From Hsuehochloa calcarea (taxonomy: Eukaryota; Streptophyta; Magnoliopsida; Poales; Poaceae), in assembly GCA_036346395.1 (NCBI GenBank), contig CM070594.1, positions 20,741,385 through 20,805,384 of the forward strand: a DNA stretch of 64,000 bases, given 5' to 3'. A program made the position numbers and the translations under genes. The notes beneath the pieces were generated by a model. It was not told where the DNA came from and did no database searches. It saw only the letters and a list, made by a program, of their open reading frames with translations. Shown here one piece after another: positions 31,143-43,930 of this stretch (positions are counted from its first letter, which is position 1; each line of letters begins with the position of its first letter).

Positions 31143-34100
31143 TGTAACATCTCAATTTTCAGAGCTTTAAAATTCTTTTAAATAATGGTAGTAAGAAAAT
31201 TTACCATTTGGATTTATTTGAATATTAATTTAAAAAGCTTAATATGGACTTTAAGGACAAACCGATTTAATGTGCTTAATCCCAACATTAACAATTGCCA
31301 AAATTATTTTATTTAGATTCCATATGCTTGGGTATATTTTACAGAATTTTCTAGAATTTTTCCAAGATCATTTGCTATTTTCCATTGCTTATTTGAATTT
31401 CGCTATTTTCTTAAAAAGAAAAGCTATTTTAAATCTCCAAATAGTGTTTGGGCGAATTCCCTCGCCCGATCCTGCTCACTCGGCCCGATTCGTCGCGGCC
31501 GTCCGATCCGATTTGGACGCTTGATCTCGTGACGCGTCTCTCTCTCTCAACGCTCCGCCGATCCTCGATCGTTGGATCGCGGCGGACGATCAGATCTTGG
31601 TCGCGCGAAGCGCCGCCCTCTCTCCCGACATGTGGGCCCGCCATGACGATCGTCGTCTCCGCCGCTTTCTTCTCGCGCGTTAAATCGCGCGACGATCGCC
31701 ATTGAAGCCGCGGCGAGCTCGCCAACGGACCGCCCAACCACCACGACTCGGGCGCGCGCGCGCGAGACTCGCGCCTCCTCCGCACGACCTCCACGTCTTC
31801 TCCCTCTCCTCGCGCACGCGGCGCCCAAGCCGCAACCGCCGCCACGATCTCGCACACGACCTCCACGCCGCCACGCCGCCGGACCTCCCGTGCCCTATAA
31901 AGGAGAGCCCCGGCGCCCCCGCGTCACCCTCCCAAAGCCGCCACCCACTCCTCTCTCTCGCCTGTGTTCGCCGGAATCGAGAATTCCCCCGCCGACACCG
32001 AGGACTTGAGCTTGATTGCGCGCCGCCCGTCGCTCTGCGTTGTCGTAGCCGCCACCGTTGGATTCGCCGAACGCCGCTGGCCGGTGCTCGCCTCGCCGCC
32101 GGAGGAGCCTCTAACGCCGCCGCCGCCGAGCCCGCACCACCTCCTCCGCTAAAGCCTCGCCGCCGCCCTCGCTCGTCTGGAGCACCGGTGAGCACACCGA
32201 GACCCCGTGTTCCCCTACCTCCTCGTACCACTCATCGCCGTTAACTCGCATCCGTTCATTGGGACCCTCGGGTCCGATCGGCGCCGCTCGCCGCCGCCCA
32301 CGCCACCTCCACCTCACCGCTGCCTCAGTGGCGCATGCGTGGCGACCACGTAGGCGCGTGTCGGCGCCACGCGCGCGCGGGTGCGCCACGCCAAGACCGA
32401 TTCAACTCAGAGGGCTCGGTGGACTTAGTCCACTGTGAGTCGGGTCACCGACATGTGGGTCCCATGTCGCTTATTTCTTTAATTATTTTAATTCAGGAAA
32501 ATCCTCCACGACGTCATGCTTGCGCAATAATCCGATTTTTCTATTGAAAATAATTCGAATTCCAAGAATCCTATTTTTAGGGTTTTCTTTTGTTTCAAAC
32601 TTTGAAACCTTATAACTTTTGCATCCTAACTCCAAATCCATCCATTCAAATTTCTAAATTTGTATAAAATCAAGATCTATTTATTAGAGATTTTAATTAT
32701 TTTTATCAGAGTTATTTACTTCTGTTATTTATTTTCTTGTTGGTTGCTTCACATGTAGACTTGACGATACTTCGGAAGGTTTGAGGAAGAAGGAGCTTTC
32801 CAAGACCAAGACCAGCACTTGAACCTATTCCAAGGCAAGCTATACCCTTGACCATTTTGCTTCCCAGTTTTATAAAAGTATTTTAATTCAAATTACTGCA
32901 TCTTAATTCAAGTATTTATTTAAAAGCTTTTGGGTGCGATGAGTTAATCCTACATTGTTATGCCATCCTTGTTAATTGCTATGTCCCGATTCCTTGTCAC
33001 CTTAGTTGGTATTTAGTTGGTAATATGGTAGCACCAACGTGGGTTGGTTAGTTGCGTATTAGATTGCTTAGCCATGCCATGAATCACTTGTCATGTATAC
33101 TGTTGTTATAAATTGACTAAGTGAATATGAAAATGTGTGAACAAACTGTGTGTACTATGTGTCTTTGTGGCATATGATGCACTTAAATCAACCAGGGTGG
33201 TAAAAGGATTTGGACTGAGGCAAGGGGTGGATCTTGTGTGAAAGGGTGGATCGTGTGGATCGTGTGTGATTAATACTAATCTGTGTGTCTATGTGGTTTG
33301 GTTAGTGGAAGTCTTGCCTCTGGTCAATTAAGGACCTCACCATGTGCGTCATTGAACTGAGCTTCTCAGACGACCACATGCCTGTTTTAAGACAGTCCAG
33401 CATAGTAAGATAAGGTATCTGAATTGCTTTGTTATGCTTAGTGTTAGCTACACTAAGTGTATCTTGTGGGTAAAGTGTACAAACCTCTGCAGAGCGTAAC
33501 TTAATCTATTCGAATAGCCGTGTCCGCGGTCATGGACAATGCTCGGGGATTTCACACTAGGGGTAGATGTTTTCATAAAACTGTGTGGGAAGGGAGCTAT
33601 GTGATTAAATCATCTAGCTATGTGAATAACATGTTAGGTTGTGTGTGTCTTTGTGAAATAACTTGTTAAGTTTATTATTGTCTATTGGTTTTACCTGTTT
33701 TCGATCTATTAATTGTATTAAATTGCAAAGGTTGCATTTATGCAAAAGAGCCACAAAATGCCTTCCCTTGTAAAAGCCAAGATATATACATTTTGCATCT
33801 CGTGGTGTGGCTTATAGTACAAGTGTGTACTCACGCTTGTTTTGACGAATCAAGCGGAGGAGGAGTCTTCACCAAAGATTTGAGGACGAGTACATCGAAG
33901 GTGCTTAATCGTGAGGTCTTGATCGATCGGTTGCTGTGGTGAATCGATGGGGTGCCACTACCTTTTCGTTTCACTGCCGCTTATTTTCTCTGTTAGCCTG
34001 CGTGGCTCAAGAATTGTAACTCGACCTTAAGGTCAAAACCATTATTTATTAATCAAAGTTATTCGCTTATGTTACTATTCGCTTGTATGGATCGATTTCC

Positions 34101-34184
34101 ATCTTTGTTAACACTGTGCACTAGCGTGATCTCGGCTAGTGCATTAAACACTGAGGGTCTGAATCGTAATTTTGGGTCCCGACA
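31143..34184 (+). mobile_element. 5' LTR of the Ty3 element
   Basis: 3042 bp. AT-rich U3 start, then a GC-rich leader (31450-32480) with a TATA box (TATAAAG) at 31896-31902. A weak 60-nt module follows at 32611 (TATAACTTTTGCAT), then an AT-rich U5-like part ending GGGTCCCGACA. The GC-rich overlapping reading frames at 31429-32547 on both strands are a composition effect. Confidence 0.95.
31896..31902 (+). promoter_or_regulatory. TATA box in 5' LTR
   Basis: TATAAAG preceded by GTGCCC and followed by GAGAGCCC. The identical box is at 40661-40667 in the 3' LTR. It sits after some 750 bases of LTR, so the GC-rich Pro/Arg-coding stretch straddles the probable RNA start. Confidence 0.75.
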
Positions 34185-34188
34185 AAAG

Positions 34189-34200
34189 TGGTATCGAGCC
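34189..34200 (+). other. Primer binding site of the Ty3 element
   Basis: TGGTATCGAGCC, four bases after the 5' LTR end. It corresponds to the initiator-Met tRNA site TGGTATCAGAGCC with one base missing. Confidence 0.85.
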
Positions 34201-34399
34201 AGTTGATCTGTAGGTCTAGACCTTAGTTAGATTGGCCGCTCGAGTGTTCAAATTATTTTCTAAAAGAAAATTAACTTGCAAGATTAAATGAATTGCTTAA
34301 CTCCTCTTATATCTCTCTTAACTCATCTATTGCTATAACTTCTTTACTCTCCCCGCTGTTTTAACATGGTTCTTACCTCCTGTCTGTCTTGACGGATGC

Positions 34400-35165
34400 C
34401 TTACCTTCGACCTTGGAGATAGCAACGGAGGACTTGCCGCAGAGCTGTGGAAGGCTATTGCGGACACTTGAGGCTTCGATCGCCTGATGTACCGTGGCGG
34501 TGAGTACATGGTCAAGCGGACGGATCGTGGTATAGTCCGCCACCGACAATCTAGGCCAGAGGAACACTAGTGGCAGCCAGCCTTTGTACATCTCAGTCAG
34601 GAGGATCACCTTCACACAAGGAATCCAGGAGTCGTCACGACTCGCCATGCTCCGAGTGTGCCACATTTACGCTCAAGAGCTGCCACACACCGTTTTCCGC
34701 TATCATCCCGAGTTGCTTCAGGGAGATGTTCGCACACTTTAGTCTACAAACGGAGAAGGCCATGCCACGTGGTGCATCTTGCACGGTTCACGTTGCCAGA
34801 GGAGTCGTTGGAGATGGCCGCCACCGAGCCGAGGTGCGCTTATCGAGCTGGGAGGAAGCCGAGAAAGGATCGCCGTACTAGAGCAAGCTCTCTACGGCGG
34901 CATGAGCTCAAGATGATCAAAAGGAAGATCCGTAAGAGCCAGAAGAAGCCGAGGAAGACCCAGAGGAGATTCTAGAGGATCCAGTAGAGGTTGCACAGCC
35001 GGAGGAGCCAGTTGCACCTACACCTAGCACGCATGCTCCTACCGCACGACCCCGGGCATCGAGGACCGATTCGCGACGATGCCAGCTAACTTCAGAGTCT
35101 ACACCAGGCAGGAGCGTCGCCGTGGATTTGGAGGCTTTCTCGAGTAGTTCGTCTAAGTTCCAGTT
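34400..35165 (+). pseudogene. Extra frame ahead of gag in the Ty3 element
   Basis: Between the primer site and gag, + strand text reads HIYAQELPHTVFRYHPELLQ near 34665-34725 and, after frameshifts, an acidic Pro-rich tail (EEAEEDPEEILEDPVEVAQP then EEPVAPTPSTHAP) near 34945-35040. The tail ends in a Ser-rich segment before a stop near 35165. This is neither gag nor pol. Some rice Ty3 elements (RIRE3/RIRE8 type) are reported to carry an additional ORF here. Its role is unknown, and this copy is frameshifted at several places. Confidence 0.5.
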
Positions 35166-35411
35166 TAGTCAGGCTTAGCCAGTTTCCTTTTCAGAGTCGC
35201 CCTTTAGGCGGTAGCTTGTGTGCTTAGGTTCGCTTCATTTTCCTGTGTGCAAGTATGAGCTGCAAAGGCCCTTAGGCATTTGTTGCAGCCATGCTATTAA
35301 GCTATTAATGAATATTATTTCATTCGAAGTTTCTTGATCTGTGTTTGTTGGGTTTAATCTATCCCCTATCTAGTTCTTAACTCACCTTGTGCTCTCTACC
35401 TTATCTAACCC

Positions 35412-36640
35412 ATGGAACCTCACCAGATGGTTCAGACTCGCCATACCGCTGCAAGTGGAGCCAGAGCCCAAGGATCAGAAGGCAATGAGCAAACCACTAC
35501 GGGAGCAGTACCACCCCAAGCACCTCCTATTGACTTACAGAACTTTGGAGCCTTCATGGCAAAGACAGACGCAGATGATGTACACCATGATGAACGGATG
35601 CGTGCCATGAACAACAACAACAACAATCACAACCATCATCGTGAGGAGCCCCGCTTGCTCATAGTCATCGGGGACCATCCAAATTGGTCAATTCATGAGG
35701 ACCCGTCCGCCAACTTTCTCCGGACATGTCTCGCCAAGAGAAGTCGATGATTGGCTTCGCGTGATTGAGAGGAAGTCGCGATCACCCAATGCGGCGATCA
35801 TGAGAAGGTTTTGTATGCCACCCATCGATGGAGGGCATAGGCTGGCGAGTGGTGGGAAAACTGCGCAGCGCATGGAGCACCGCAGAATATCACCAGGAAG
35901 GATTTTCATGACTTTTCGCCAATATCATGTACCAAGGCATTATGGATCCAAGAAGGACGAGTTCCGCGCTCTCAAGCAAGGGGTATGTCGCTGATCGACT
36001 ACGAACAAGTTTTCTCACCTAGCTCGCTATGCTCCGTAAGACGTCGCATCTTGTGTCTCGCCAGAGTCGATTCTGAGGGTCCGAACTCAGACTACAAGTC
36101 AATGCTTGCCCACACCTTCCCGCATTTCCAGGAGTTGATTAACAAGGCGTTGGTTATGGAGGACAAACGCAAGGAGTCGGAGGATCACCGCAAGCGTAGG
36201 ATGATTCAAAGAGGAAGCCACCACCACAACGGCGCAGAGGGCAAGGATAGTGCCACAAATAGCTTAATCGCTTCCGCCACGAGTTCTTTCGAACACCGCA
36301 CCGCCTTCAAGACTCGCCCTTTGTTCAAGATTCTCGTAACCCTACACACCAACCCCACCCCTCAGAAACAACAATCGTCGAATGAACCAAGAGTGTGTTA
36401 CCATTGCCGTCGGCCAGGCATTTCGCTAACGGTGTCCTCAAAAGGAACTATCACTCCAGCCGCTTCAACCTTGGAGCAACACCGCCAAGACCCCAGCGAG
36501 TAACAACCAAGGAGTTTCTCGTGGAACCATCAACCAGAGGAGCGCTCATCGGTGGTCGAGGTCGTGTTAATCACGCCACTTTGAAGGAGCCTGTGAAGCA
36601 CCGTGGTTGTACCGGTAAGTTCCTAGTAAATTCATAGACT
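35412..36640 (+). pseudogene. Ty3 gag
   Basis: The frame opens at MEPHQMVQTRHTAASGARAQ. It continues, with frame changes, through an Asn/His-rich segment, a matrix/capsid-like part (RPPTFSGHVSPREVDDWLRV; KDEFRALKQG) and FPHFQELINKALVMEDKRKE, to a zinc knuckle beginning CYHCRRPG. Its second half (HFANGV) lies in another frame at about 36417. Gag is the particle protein. At least four frame breaks between 35640 and 36500 make this copy non-functional. Confidence 0.85.
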
Positions 36641-39600
36641 GCCTGCTGCTGCTTGATTCGAGCTTTGCATTCGTTTGTTTCTGGAGTTTTTGCAACCAAG
36701 AATAAATTGGAAGTTATGCACCTTAAGCGTACTCTGTCGGTCCAGTCACCTGGAGCAGAGCTAAGTTCTAATATGGGTTGTTTAGGGGCTAAGTTACTCA
36801 TAGTTGGAGTTGAGTTTCTAGCTAACCTGGTTATTCTAGACACCCAAACCATAGATGTCATTCTTGGCATGGATTGGTTAACCAAGCACAAAGCCGTGCT
36901 AGATTGTGGCCGAAGAGCCGTTACAATCGAGGATACCAAAGGAAACAAAGTGGAGTTCCTATCTACCTCAGTACGTAATGGACATCTGCTAGTCAATAGC
37001 CTGAAGACTGTCGCGTTGGAAGATGTGCCAGTTGTCAAAGAGTATCCAGATGTGTTTCCAGAAGAGTTACCAGGAATGCCACCGGATCGTGACATCGAGT
37101 TTGTCATTGATCTAGTGCCAGGGACAGCACCACTCTCAAAGAGACCTTATCGGATGCCAGCCGATGAGCTAGTAGAAATGAAGAAGCAAGTAGAAGAACT
37201 TTTGGAGAAAGGTTTTGTGAGGCCTAGTTCGTCGCCATGGGGAGCGCCAGTTTTGTTCGTCAAAAAGAAGGATGGAAGCATGAGAATGTGCATCGACTAC
37301 CGGTCTCTCAATGAAGTCACTATTAAGAATAAGTATCCATTGCCCCGGATAGATGATCTATTTGATCAAATGAAAGGAGCCGGAGTGTTCTCGAAGATCG
37401 ACTCGCGATCAAAGTTACCATCGACTGAAGATCTGTCCCAAGGATATACCAAAGACCGCTTTCTCAACGCGGTACGGACATTATGAGTTCCTAGTCATGT
37501 CCTTTGGTCTGACCAATGCCCCTGCCTATTTCATGAACATGATGAATAAGGTATTCATGGAGTATCTGGACAAGTTTGTAGTTGTATTCATCGATGATAT
37601 TTTGGTCTACTCAAAGTCAGAAGAACAACATGCCGAACATTTGAGATTAATTCTAGAGAAGCTCAGAGAACATCAGTTGTATGCTAAGTTTAGCAAGTGT
37701 GATTTCTCGAAAAAGGAAGTGGATTTTCTTGGTCATGTGATGACAGCTGCAGGAGTAGCCGTTGACCCCAGTAAAGTTAAAGCAGTACTACAATGGGAAC
37801 AGCCCAAGACTGTCACTCAGATTCGTAGTTTCCTAGGATTGGCGAGATACTATCGTCGTTTCATTGAAGGATTCTCATCAATTGCTAAACCTCTTACGCA
37901 ATTGTTGAAGAAAGAGAAAAAGTTTACCTGGACCCCAGCTTGTGAAGAAAGTTTTCAAGAATTGAAGAAATGTTTGACTTCAGCCCCAGTACTGATTTTG
38001 CCAGATATTCGCAAGGATTTCGATATCTATTGCGATGCTTCGCGTCAAGGATTAGGATGTGTCCTGATGCAAGAAGGAAGAGCTGTCGCTTATGCGTCAA
38101 GGCAGTTAAGGCCGCATGAAGAGAACTATCCCACCCATGATATGGAGTTAGGCGCAGAGTGCATGCCTTGAAGATTTAGCGCCATTACCTCACTCCAGAA
38201 TCATTGCGAGGTATATACAGATCATAAGAGCTTGAAATATATTTTCACTCAGTCGGATCTGAATATGAGGCAGAGAAGATGGCTAGAATTGATAAAGGAT
38301 TATAACCTTGGAATCCATTACCATCCTGGTAAAGCCAATGTCGTTGCAGACGCTTTGAGCCGTAAGAGCCACTGTAATGCCTTGGAAGTGAAAGAGCTTT
38401 GTTCAGAACTTCAAGAGGAATTCCTGTCAAGCTAGAAGTGGTATCTAAAGGATTCGTGGCAACTGGAAGTGCAATCTACTTTGGAGAAGCAGATTCAAGC
38501 TCACCAAGGACTCGAGTTCTCAGACATCAAGGAGAAGATGACAAGGGAAGTTCAAGGACTTCACAGAGATGATCAAGACATACCGTGGATCAATGGACGA
38601 TCAAGGCCCCAGATATTGATGGATTGAGACAACTAATTTTGAAGGAGGCCCATGACTCAAAATATTCGATTCACCCCGTAGTACTAAGATGTACCAGATG
38701 TTAAGAATAAGTTTTGTGGCCAAATCTGCGAGAAGTCGCAGAGTTCGTTGCCTTGTGCGACGGTGTCAAAAGTTAAAGCAGAGCATCGAGGCCGCAGGTC
38801 ATGGTAACCTTTGAAGATTCCGAATGGAAGTGGGAAGAAATCGAATGGATTTCATTATCGGGTTACCCAAGACTCAATCAGTTACGATTCGATTTGGGTA
38901 ATAGTGGATCGTCGACTAAAGTTGCCCATTTCTTACTACCAAAACCACTTACTCAGAGATCGTCCGGCGAGTGTACATGTTGAAGATCGCCATTTTGCAT
39001 GGTGTGCCTAAGAAGATTGTGTCGATCGAGGATCTCGCCACCTCCGATTTTGGCAGAGTTTACATGAAGCCTTAGGGACTCACCGAATTTCAAGATCGCG
39101 ATCACCCCGCATGCATGGATGATCGAAAGGGTTAATCGATATTGGAGGATATCCGAGAGCTCATGCGTTAGCAAATGCTACTCGCTGGGATAAGAGTTTA
39201 CCATATGCGCAATTCTCGCACAACAACAAGTTATCAAGCTATCTACAAATGTCACCATTTGAAGCCTTGTATGGTCGTGCTCAGAGAACCCCGCTGAACT
39301 GGTCGAAACCGAACGCATGCCTTTGGTCCGGATATTATTCAAGAAGCGTAAGAGCAAGTGTCAATGATCGAGAGAGATTAAAGATAGCTCGACCGAGGCG
39401 TAAGAGTTATGCCGATAACCGCCGCCGTGATCTCGATTTTGAATCGAAGATTTTGTGTATCTTCGAGTTACGCCCCTCAGAGGTGTGAAAAGGTTCCACG
39501 CCAAAGGGAAACTTGCCCCTCGGTATGTTGGTCCGTTCAAGATTTTGGAACGTCGTGGAGAAGTGGCTTATCAGTTAGAGCTGCCACAATCGCTAGCAGG

Positions 39601-39865
39601 AGTACACGATGTCTTTCACGTCTCACAGCTGAAGAAGTGTCTTCGTGTGCCAGAAGAACAAGCACCGTTGGATTCGATTGAACTAAAAGAAGACCTCACT
39701 TACAAAGAGCAGCCGGTCAAGATTATGGATGTCGCAGAACGCCGCACCAGAAGCAAGACCGTTCGTTTCTGCAAAGTCCAGTGGAGTAACCACTCAGAAG
39801 GAGAAGCAACGTGGGAACGTGAAGAAGAGTTGAAGGCCGAGTTCCCTAGCCTTTTCTCTAGCTAG
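36641..39865 (+). pseudogene. Ty3 pol: protease, reverse transcriptase, RNase H, integrase, chromodomain-like tail
   Basis: Protease: the DSGASHSF-type active site is disturbed to IRALHSFVSG by a small deletion; VILGMDWL is intact. Reverse transcriptase: KRPYRMPADEL, SSPWGAPVLFVKKKDGSMRM and IDYRSLNEVTIKNKYPLPRI in one frame (36653-37486), then a frameshift at about 37400-37490, SFGLTNAPAYFMNMMNKVFM and the catalytic FIDD (VVFIDDILVYS). RNase H: YCDASRQGLGCVLMQEGRAV and HPGKANVVADALSRK. Integrase (38450-39300) is heavily frameshifted; YDSIWVIVDR and MSPFEALYGRAQRTPL remain. The tail (39455-39865) has GPFKILERRGEVAYQLELPQ and a chromodomain-like VQWSNHSEGEATWEREEEL. Confidence 0.92.
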
Positions 39866-39892
39866 CCTAAATCTCGGGGTCGAGATTCCATT

Positions 39893-39904
39893 AAGGGGGG
39901 AAGG
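39893..39904 (+). other. Polypurine tract of the Ty3 element
   Basis: AAGGGGGGAAGG, two bases before the 3' LTR start at 39907, as required for plus-strand priming. Confidence 0.9.
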
Positions 39905-39906
39905 TT

Positions 39907-42900
39907 TGTAACATCCCAATTTTCAGAGCTTTAAAATTCTTTTAAATAATGGTAGTAAGAAAATTTACCATTTGGATTTATTTGAATATTAATTTAAAAA
40001 GCTTAATATGGACTTTAAGGACAAACCGATTTAATGTGCTTAATCCCAACATTAACAATTGCCAAAATTATTTTATTTAGATTCCATATGCTTGGGTATA
40101 TTTTACAGAATTTTCTAGAATTTTTCCAAGATCATTTGCTATTTTCCATTGCTTATTTGAATTTCTGCTATTTTCTTAAAAAGAAAAGCTATTTTAAATC
40201 TCCAAATAGTGTTTGGGCCGAATTCCCTTGGCCCGACCCTGTTTCACCTCACCGATTCGTCGCGCCGTCCGATCCGATTTGGACGCTTGATCTCCGCTGC
40301 CTCTCTCCTCAACGCGCTCCGCACGATCCTCGGTCGTTGATCGCGAAGTGACGATCAGATCTTGGCCGCGCGAGCGCTCGCCTTTCTCCCCGACATGGGC
40401 CCGCTACTGGCGCCGCTGCTCCGCCGCTTTCTTCTCCGCGCTCGTTAAATCAAGACGATCGCCATTGAAGCCGCGGCGAGCTCGCCAACGGACCGCTCCA
40501 ACCACTCCACGACTGCGGCGCGCGCGCGCGAGACTCGCGCCTCCTCCGCACGACCTCCACGCCTTCTCCTCTCCTCGCGACGCGGGCGCCTAAGCCGCAA
40601 CCGCCGCCACGATCTCGCACACGACCTCCACGCCGCCACGCCGCCGGACCTCCCGTGCCCTATAAAGGAGAGCCCGGCGCCTCGCCACACCCTCCCAAAG
40701 CCGCCACCCACTCTCTCTCTCGCCTGTTCGCCGAATCGAGAATTCCCGCCGCCGACACCGGGACTTGAGCTCGATTGCGCCGCCTCCGCCGCTCTGCGCT
40801 GTCGTAGCCGCCACCGCTGGATTCGCCGAACGCCGCGGCCGGTGCTCACCTCGCCACGGAGGAGCCTCTAACGCCGCCGCCGCCGAGCCCGCACCACCTC
40901 CTCCGCCAAAGCCTCGCCGCCGCCGCTCGCTCGCCCCGTGCACCAGTGAGCACACTCGAGACCCCGTGTTCTCTACCTCCTCGTACTCACTCATCGCCGT
41001 TAACTCGCTCCGCTCGCCGGGACCTCGGGTCCGGCGCCGCCGCTCGCCGCCGCCCACGCTACCTCCACTCACCGCTGGCTCCGTGGCGCATGCGTGGCAG
41101 CCACGTAGGCGCCGTGTCGGCGCCACGCGCACGCGTGCGCCACGCCAAAGACCGATTCAACTCAGAGGGCTCGGTGGACTTAGTCCACCGCGGAGCGGGT
41201 CACCGACATGTGGGTCCCACATGTCGCTTATTTCTTTAATTATTTTAATTCGGAAAATCCTCACGTGATGTCATGCTTGCGCAATAATCCGATTTTTCTA
41301 TTGAAAATAATTCGAATTCCAAGAATCCTATTTTTAGGGTTTTTTTTGTTTCAAACTTTGAAACCTTATAACTTTTGCATCCTAACTCCAAATCCATCCA
41401 TTCAAATTTCTAAATTTGTATAAAATCAAGATCTATTTATTAGAGATTTTTAATTATTTTTATCAGAGTTATTTACTTCTGTTATTTATTTTCTTGTTGG
41501 TTGCTTCGTTACATGTAGACTTCGACGATACTGGAAGGTTTGAGGAAGAAGGAGCTTTCAAGACCAAGACCAGCACTTGAACCTATTCCAAGGCAAGCTA
41601 TACCCTTGACCATTTTGCTTCCCAGCTTTATAAAAGTATTTTAATTCAAATTATCGTGATCTTAATTCAAGTATTTATTTAAAAGCTTTTGGGTGAGTTA
41701 ATCCTACATTGTTATGCCATCCTTGTTAATTGCTATGTCCCGATTCCTTGTCACCTTAGTTGGTATTTAGTTGGTAATATGGTAGCACCAACGTGGGTTG
41801 GTTAGTTGCGACAGATTGCTTAGCCATGCTACTAATCACTTGTCATGTATACCGTTATAAATTGACTAAGTGAATATGAAAATGTGTGAACAAACTGTGT
41901 GTACTATGTGTCTTTGTGGCATATGATGCACTTAAATCAACCAGGGTGGTAAAAGGATTTGGACTGAGGCAAGGGGTGGATACTGTGTGAAAGGGTGGAT
42001 CGTGTGTGGACTGTGTGATTAATACTAATCTGTGTGTCTATGTGGTTTGGTTAGTCGGAAGTCTTGCCTCTGGTCAATTAAGGACCTCACCATGTGCGCC
42101 ATTGAACTGAGCTTCTGCACGACCACATGCCTGCTTTAAGACGGTCCGCATAGTAAGATAAGGTATCCGAATTGCTTTGTTATGCTTAGTGTTAGCTACA
42201 CTAAGTGTATCTTGTGGGTAAAGTGTACAAACCTCGCAGAGCGTAACTTAATCTATTCGAATAGCCGTGTCGCGGTCATGGACAATGCTCGGGGATTTCA
42301 CACTAGGGGTAGATGTTTTCATAAAACTGTGTGGGAAGGGAGCTATGTGATTAAATCATCTAGCTATGTGAATAACATGTTAGGTTGTGTGTGTCTTTGT
42401 GAAATAACTTGTTAAGTTTATTATTGTCTATTGGTTTTAATTTTTGATCTATTAATTGTATTAAATTGCAAAGGTTGCATTTATGCAAAAGAGCCACAAA
42501 ATGCCTTCCCTTGTAAAAAGCCAGCATATATACATTTTGCATCTCTGTGGTGTGGCTTGCGAGTACAGTGTGTACTCACGCTTGTTTTGACGAATCAAGC
42601 AGAGGAGGAGTCTTCACCAGCATTTGAGGACGAGTACATCGAAGGTGCTTAATCGTGAGGTCTTGATCCCACGGCTGCTCGTGGTGAATCGATGGGGTGC
42701 CACTACCTTTTCGCTTCACTGCCGCTTATTTTCTCTCGTTAGCTCTGCGTGGCTCAAGAATTGTAACTCGACCTTAAGGTCAAAACCATTATTTATTAAT
42801 CAAAGTTATTCGTTTATGTTACTATTCGCTTGTATGGATCGATTTCCATCTTTGTTAACACTGTGTGCACTAGCGTGATCCTGGGCTAGTGCATTAAACA

Positions 42901-42935
42901 CAGAGGGTCCTGAATCGTAATTTTGGGTCCCAACA
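39907..42935 (+). mobile_element. 3' LTR of the Ty3 element
   Basis: 3029 bp, starting TGTAACATCCC and ending GGGTCCCAACA. It pairs with 31143-34184; the AT-rich parts are nearly identical, while the GC-rich part (40215-41240) differs by many 1-6 base gaps. Confidence 0.95.
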
Positions 42936-43930
42936 GCAACCTTCATAAGCTTAACAGCATCTAACTTGGGCTTGTTCCCATGAGGCTTCCTCCAAGCCGC
43001 CTTCACCTCCTTGTAGTTACCCTTCCCTTTCAGCTTGGGGCAATTTACCCGAATATGGTTGAGCTCTCCACACTCATAGTAAGTCATAGGGCCGCCTCTC
43101 TTTTTGTTTCTCACATTGTTATAGGCTCGTGTAAACTTTCTGGCTAGAAGGGCTAATTCAGCCTCAGGGATACTCTCAAGTTCCTCTTCATGGATAGCAA
43201 CTAAACAGCCAAGAGAAAATCCAGAAGAAGACTCAGAAAAACCATCAGAAGATTTCTGGAGAGGGTCTGCTACCAAAGCCATGCTCTCCCTCTTGGGATG
43301 ATCAACTCTCTTGATCTCATGAGTCTTGAGTTTGCTATATAGCAACTCCAAAGTGAGTAGAAAGATTGACATTCACCTCAATGGCGGTAGCCTTCATCTT
43401 TCACTCCTTGGTGTTGATTGCAGCCAAGAACTGGGTGGCATTCTCAGATTGAGAATACTCAATATCAACCGCCCTTAATTGGTTGAGCACCTTGTTGAAG
43501 CGAGTAAAGATGTCATCGATGCTCTCTCCAGGACGCATCTCGAATTTGTTATATTCTCGCTTAAAGACCGTTTGACGCACTTGCTTGATTTGGGACGAAC
43601 CCTCATGGTAAGTTTCGAGGGTGCTCCAAATCTCGTGCGTGGTCTCGAGGTGACAAATCCTATCGTACTCTTGTCTACCAAGTCCGGCATACAGATGGTT
43701 CTTTGCCTTATGGTTGTTAGCCAAAAGGGCTGCTGAAACCGGCATAGCAATCTCGGGCAAAACGAGTGGAGCTCGAACAACCTCCCATATAGCTTGTCCT
43801 TCGCTCTAAAGGTAGACACGCATGTGATTCTACCAATAGGCATAGTCGAGCCCATCAAAAACATGCAGCTTCATGGAGTACTTCTCCATCGACAAATTCA
43901 GTGACCGTTAAGATTAAGATTGAACTAACC
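42936..43930 (-). pseudogene. Copia gag N-terminal part
   Basis: Minus strand from about 43900. MKLHVFDGLDYAYW, then after stop codons RICHLETTHEIWSTLETYHE, KREYNKFEMRPGESIDDIF and RFNKVLNQLRAVDIEYSQSE match the Copia gag (UBN2-like) core. Farther on comes the zinc knuckle ECGELNHIRVNCPKLKGK. A TAG follows the YAYW motif and a frameshift lies near 43380. The frame is cut at 42936 by the Ty3 insertion and resumes at 31142. Confidence 0.85.

Larger units (their letters stand above)
31143..42935 (+). mobile_element. Full-length Ty3/gypsy element, 11.8 kb, TSD GCAAC
   Basis: LTRs at 31143-34184 and 39907-42935 are direct repeats, both starting TGTAACATC and ending in TTTTGGGTCCC plus GACA or CAACA. 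GCAAC flanks both sides (31138-31142 and 42936-42940). Primer binding site, an extra frame, gag, protease, reverse transcriptase, RNase H, integrase and chromodomain-like tail follow in Ty3 order. AT-rich parts of the two LTRs are nearly identical, so insertion was recent, yet pol is full of small frameshifts. The 3-kb LTR and the frame ahead of gag recall the rice RIRE3/RIRE8 group (from memory, not checked). Confidence 0.95.

Noticed and set aside
31429..32547. Long Arg/Pro-rich frames up to 183 codons in the 5' LTR, repeated at 40445-41268
   Set aside because: They lie in the GC-rich leader of the LTR, are open on both strands and differ by frameshifts between the two LTRs, so no protein is conserved.
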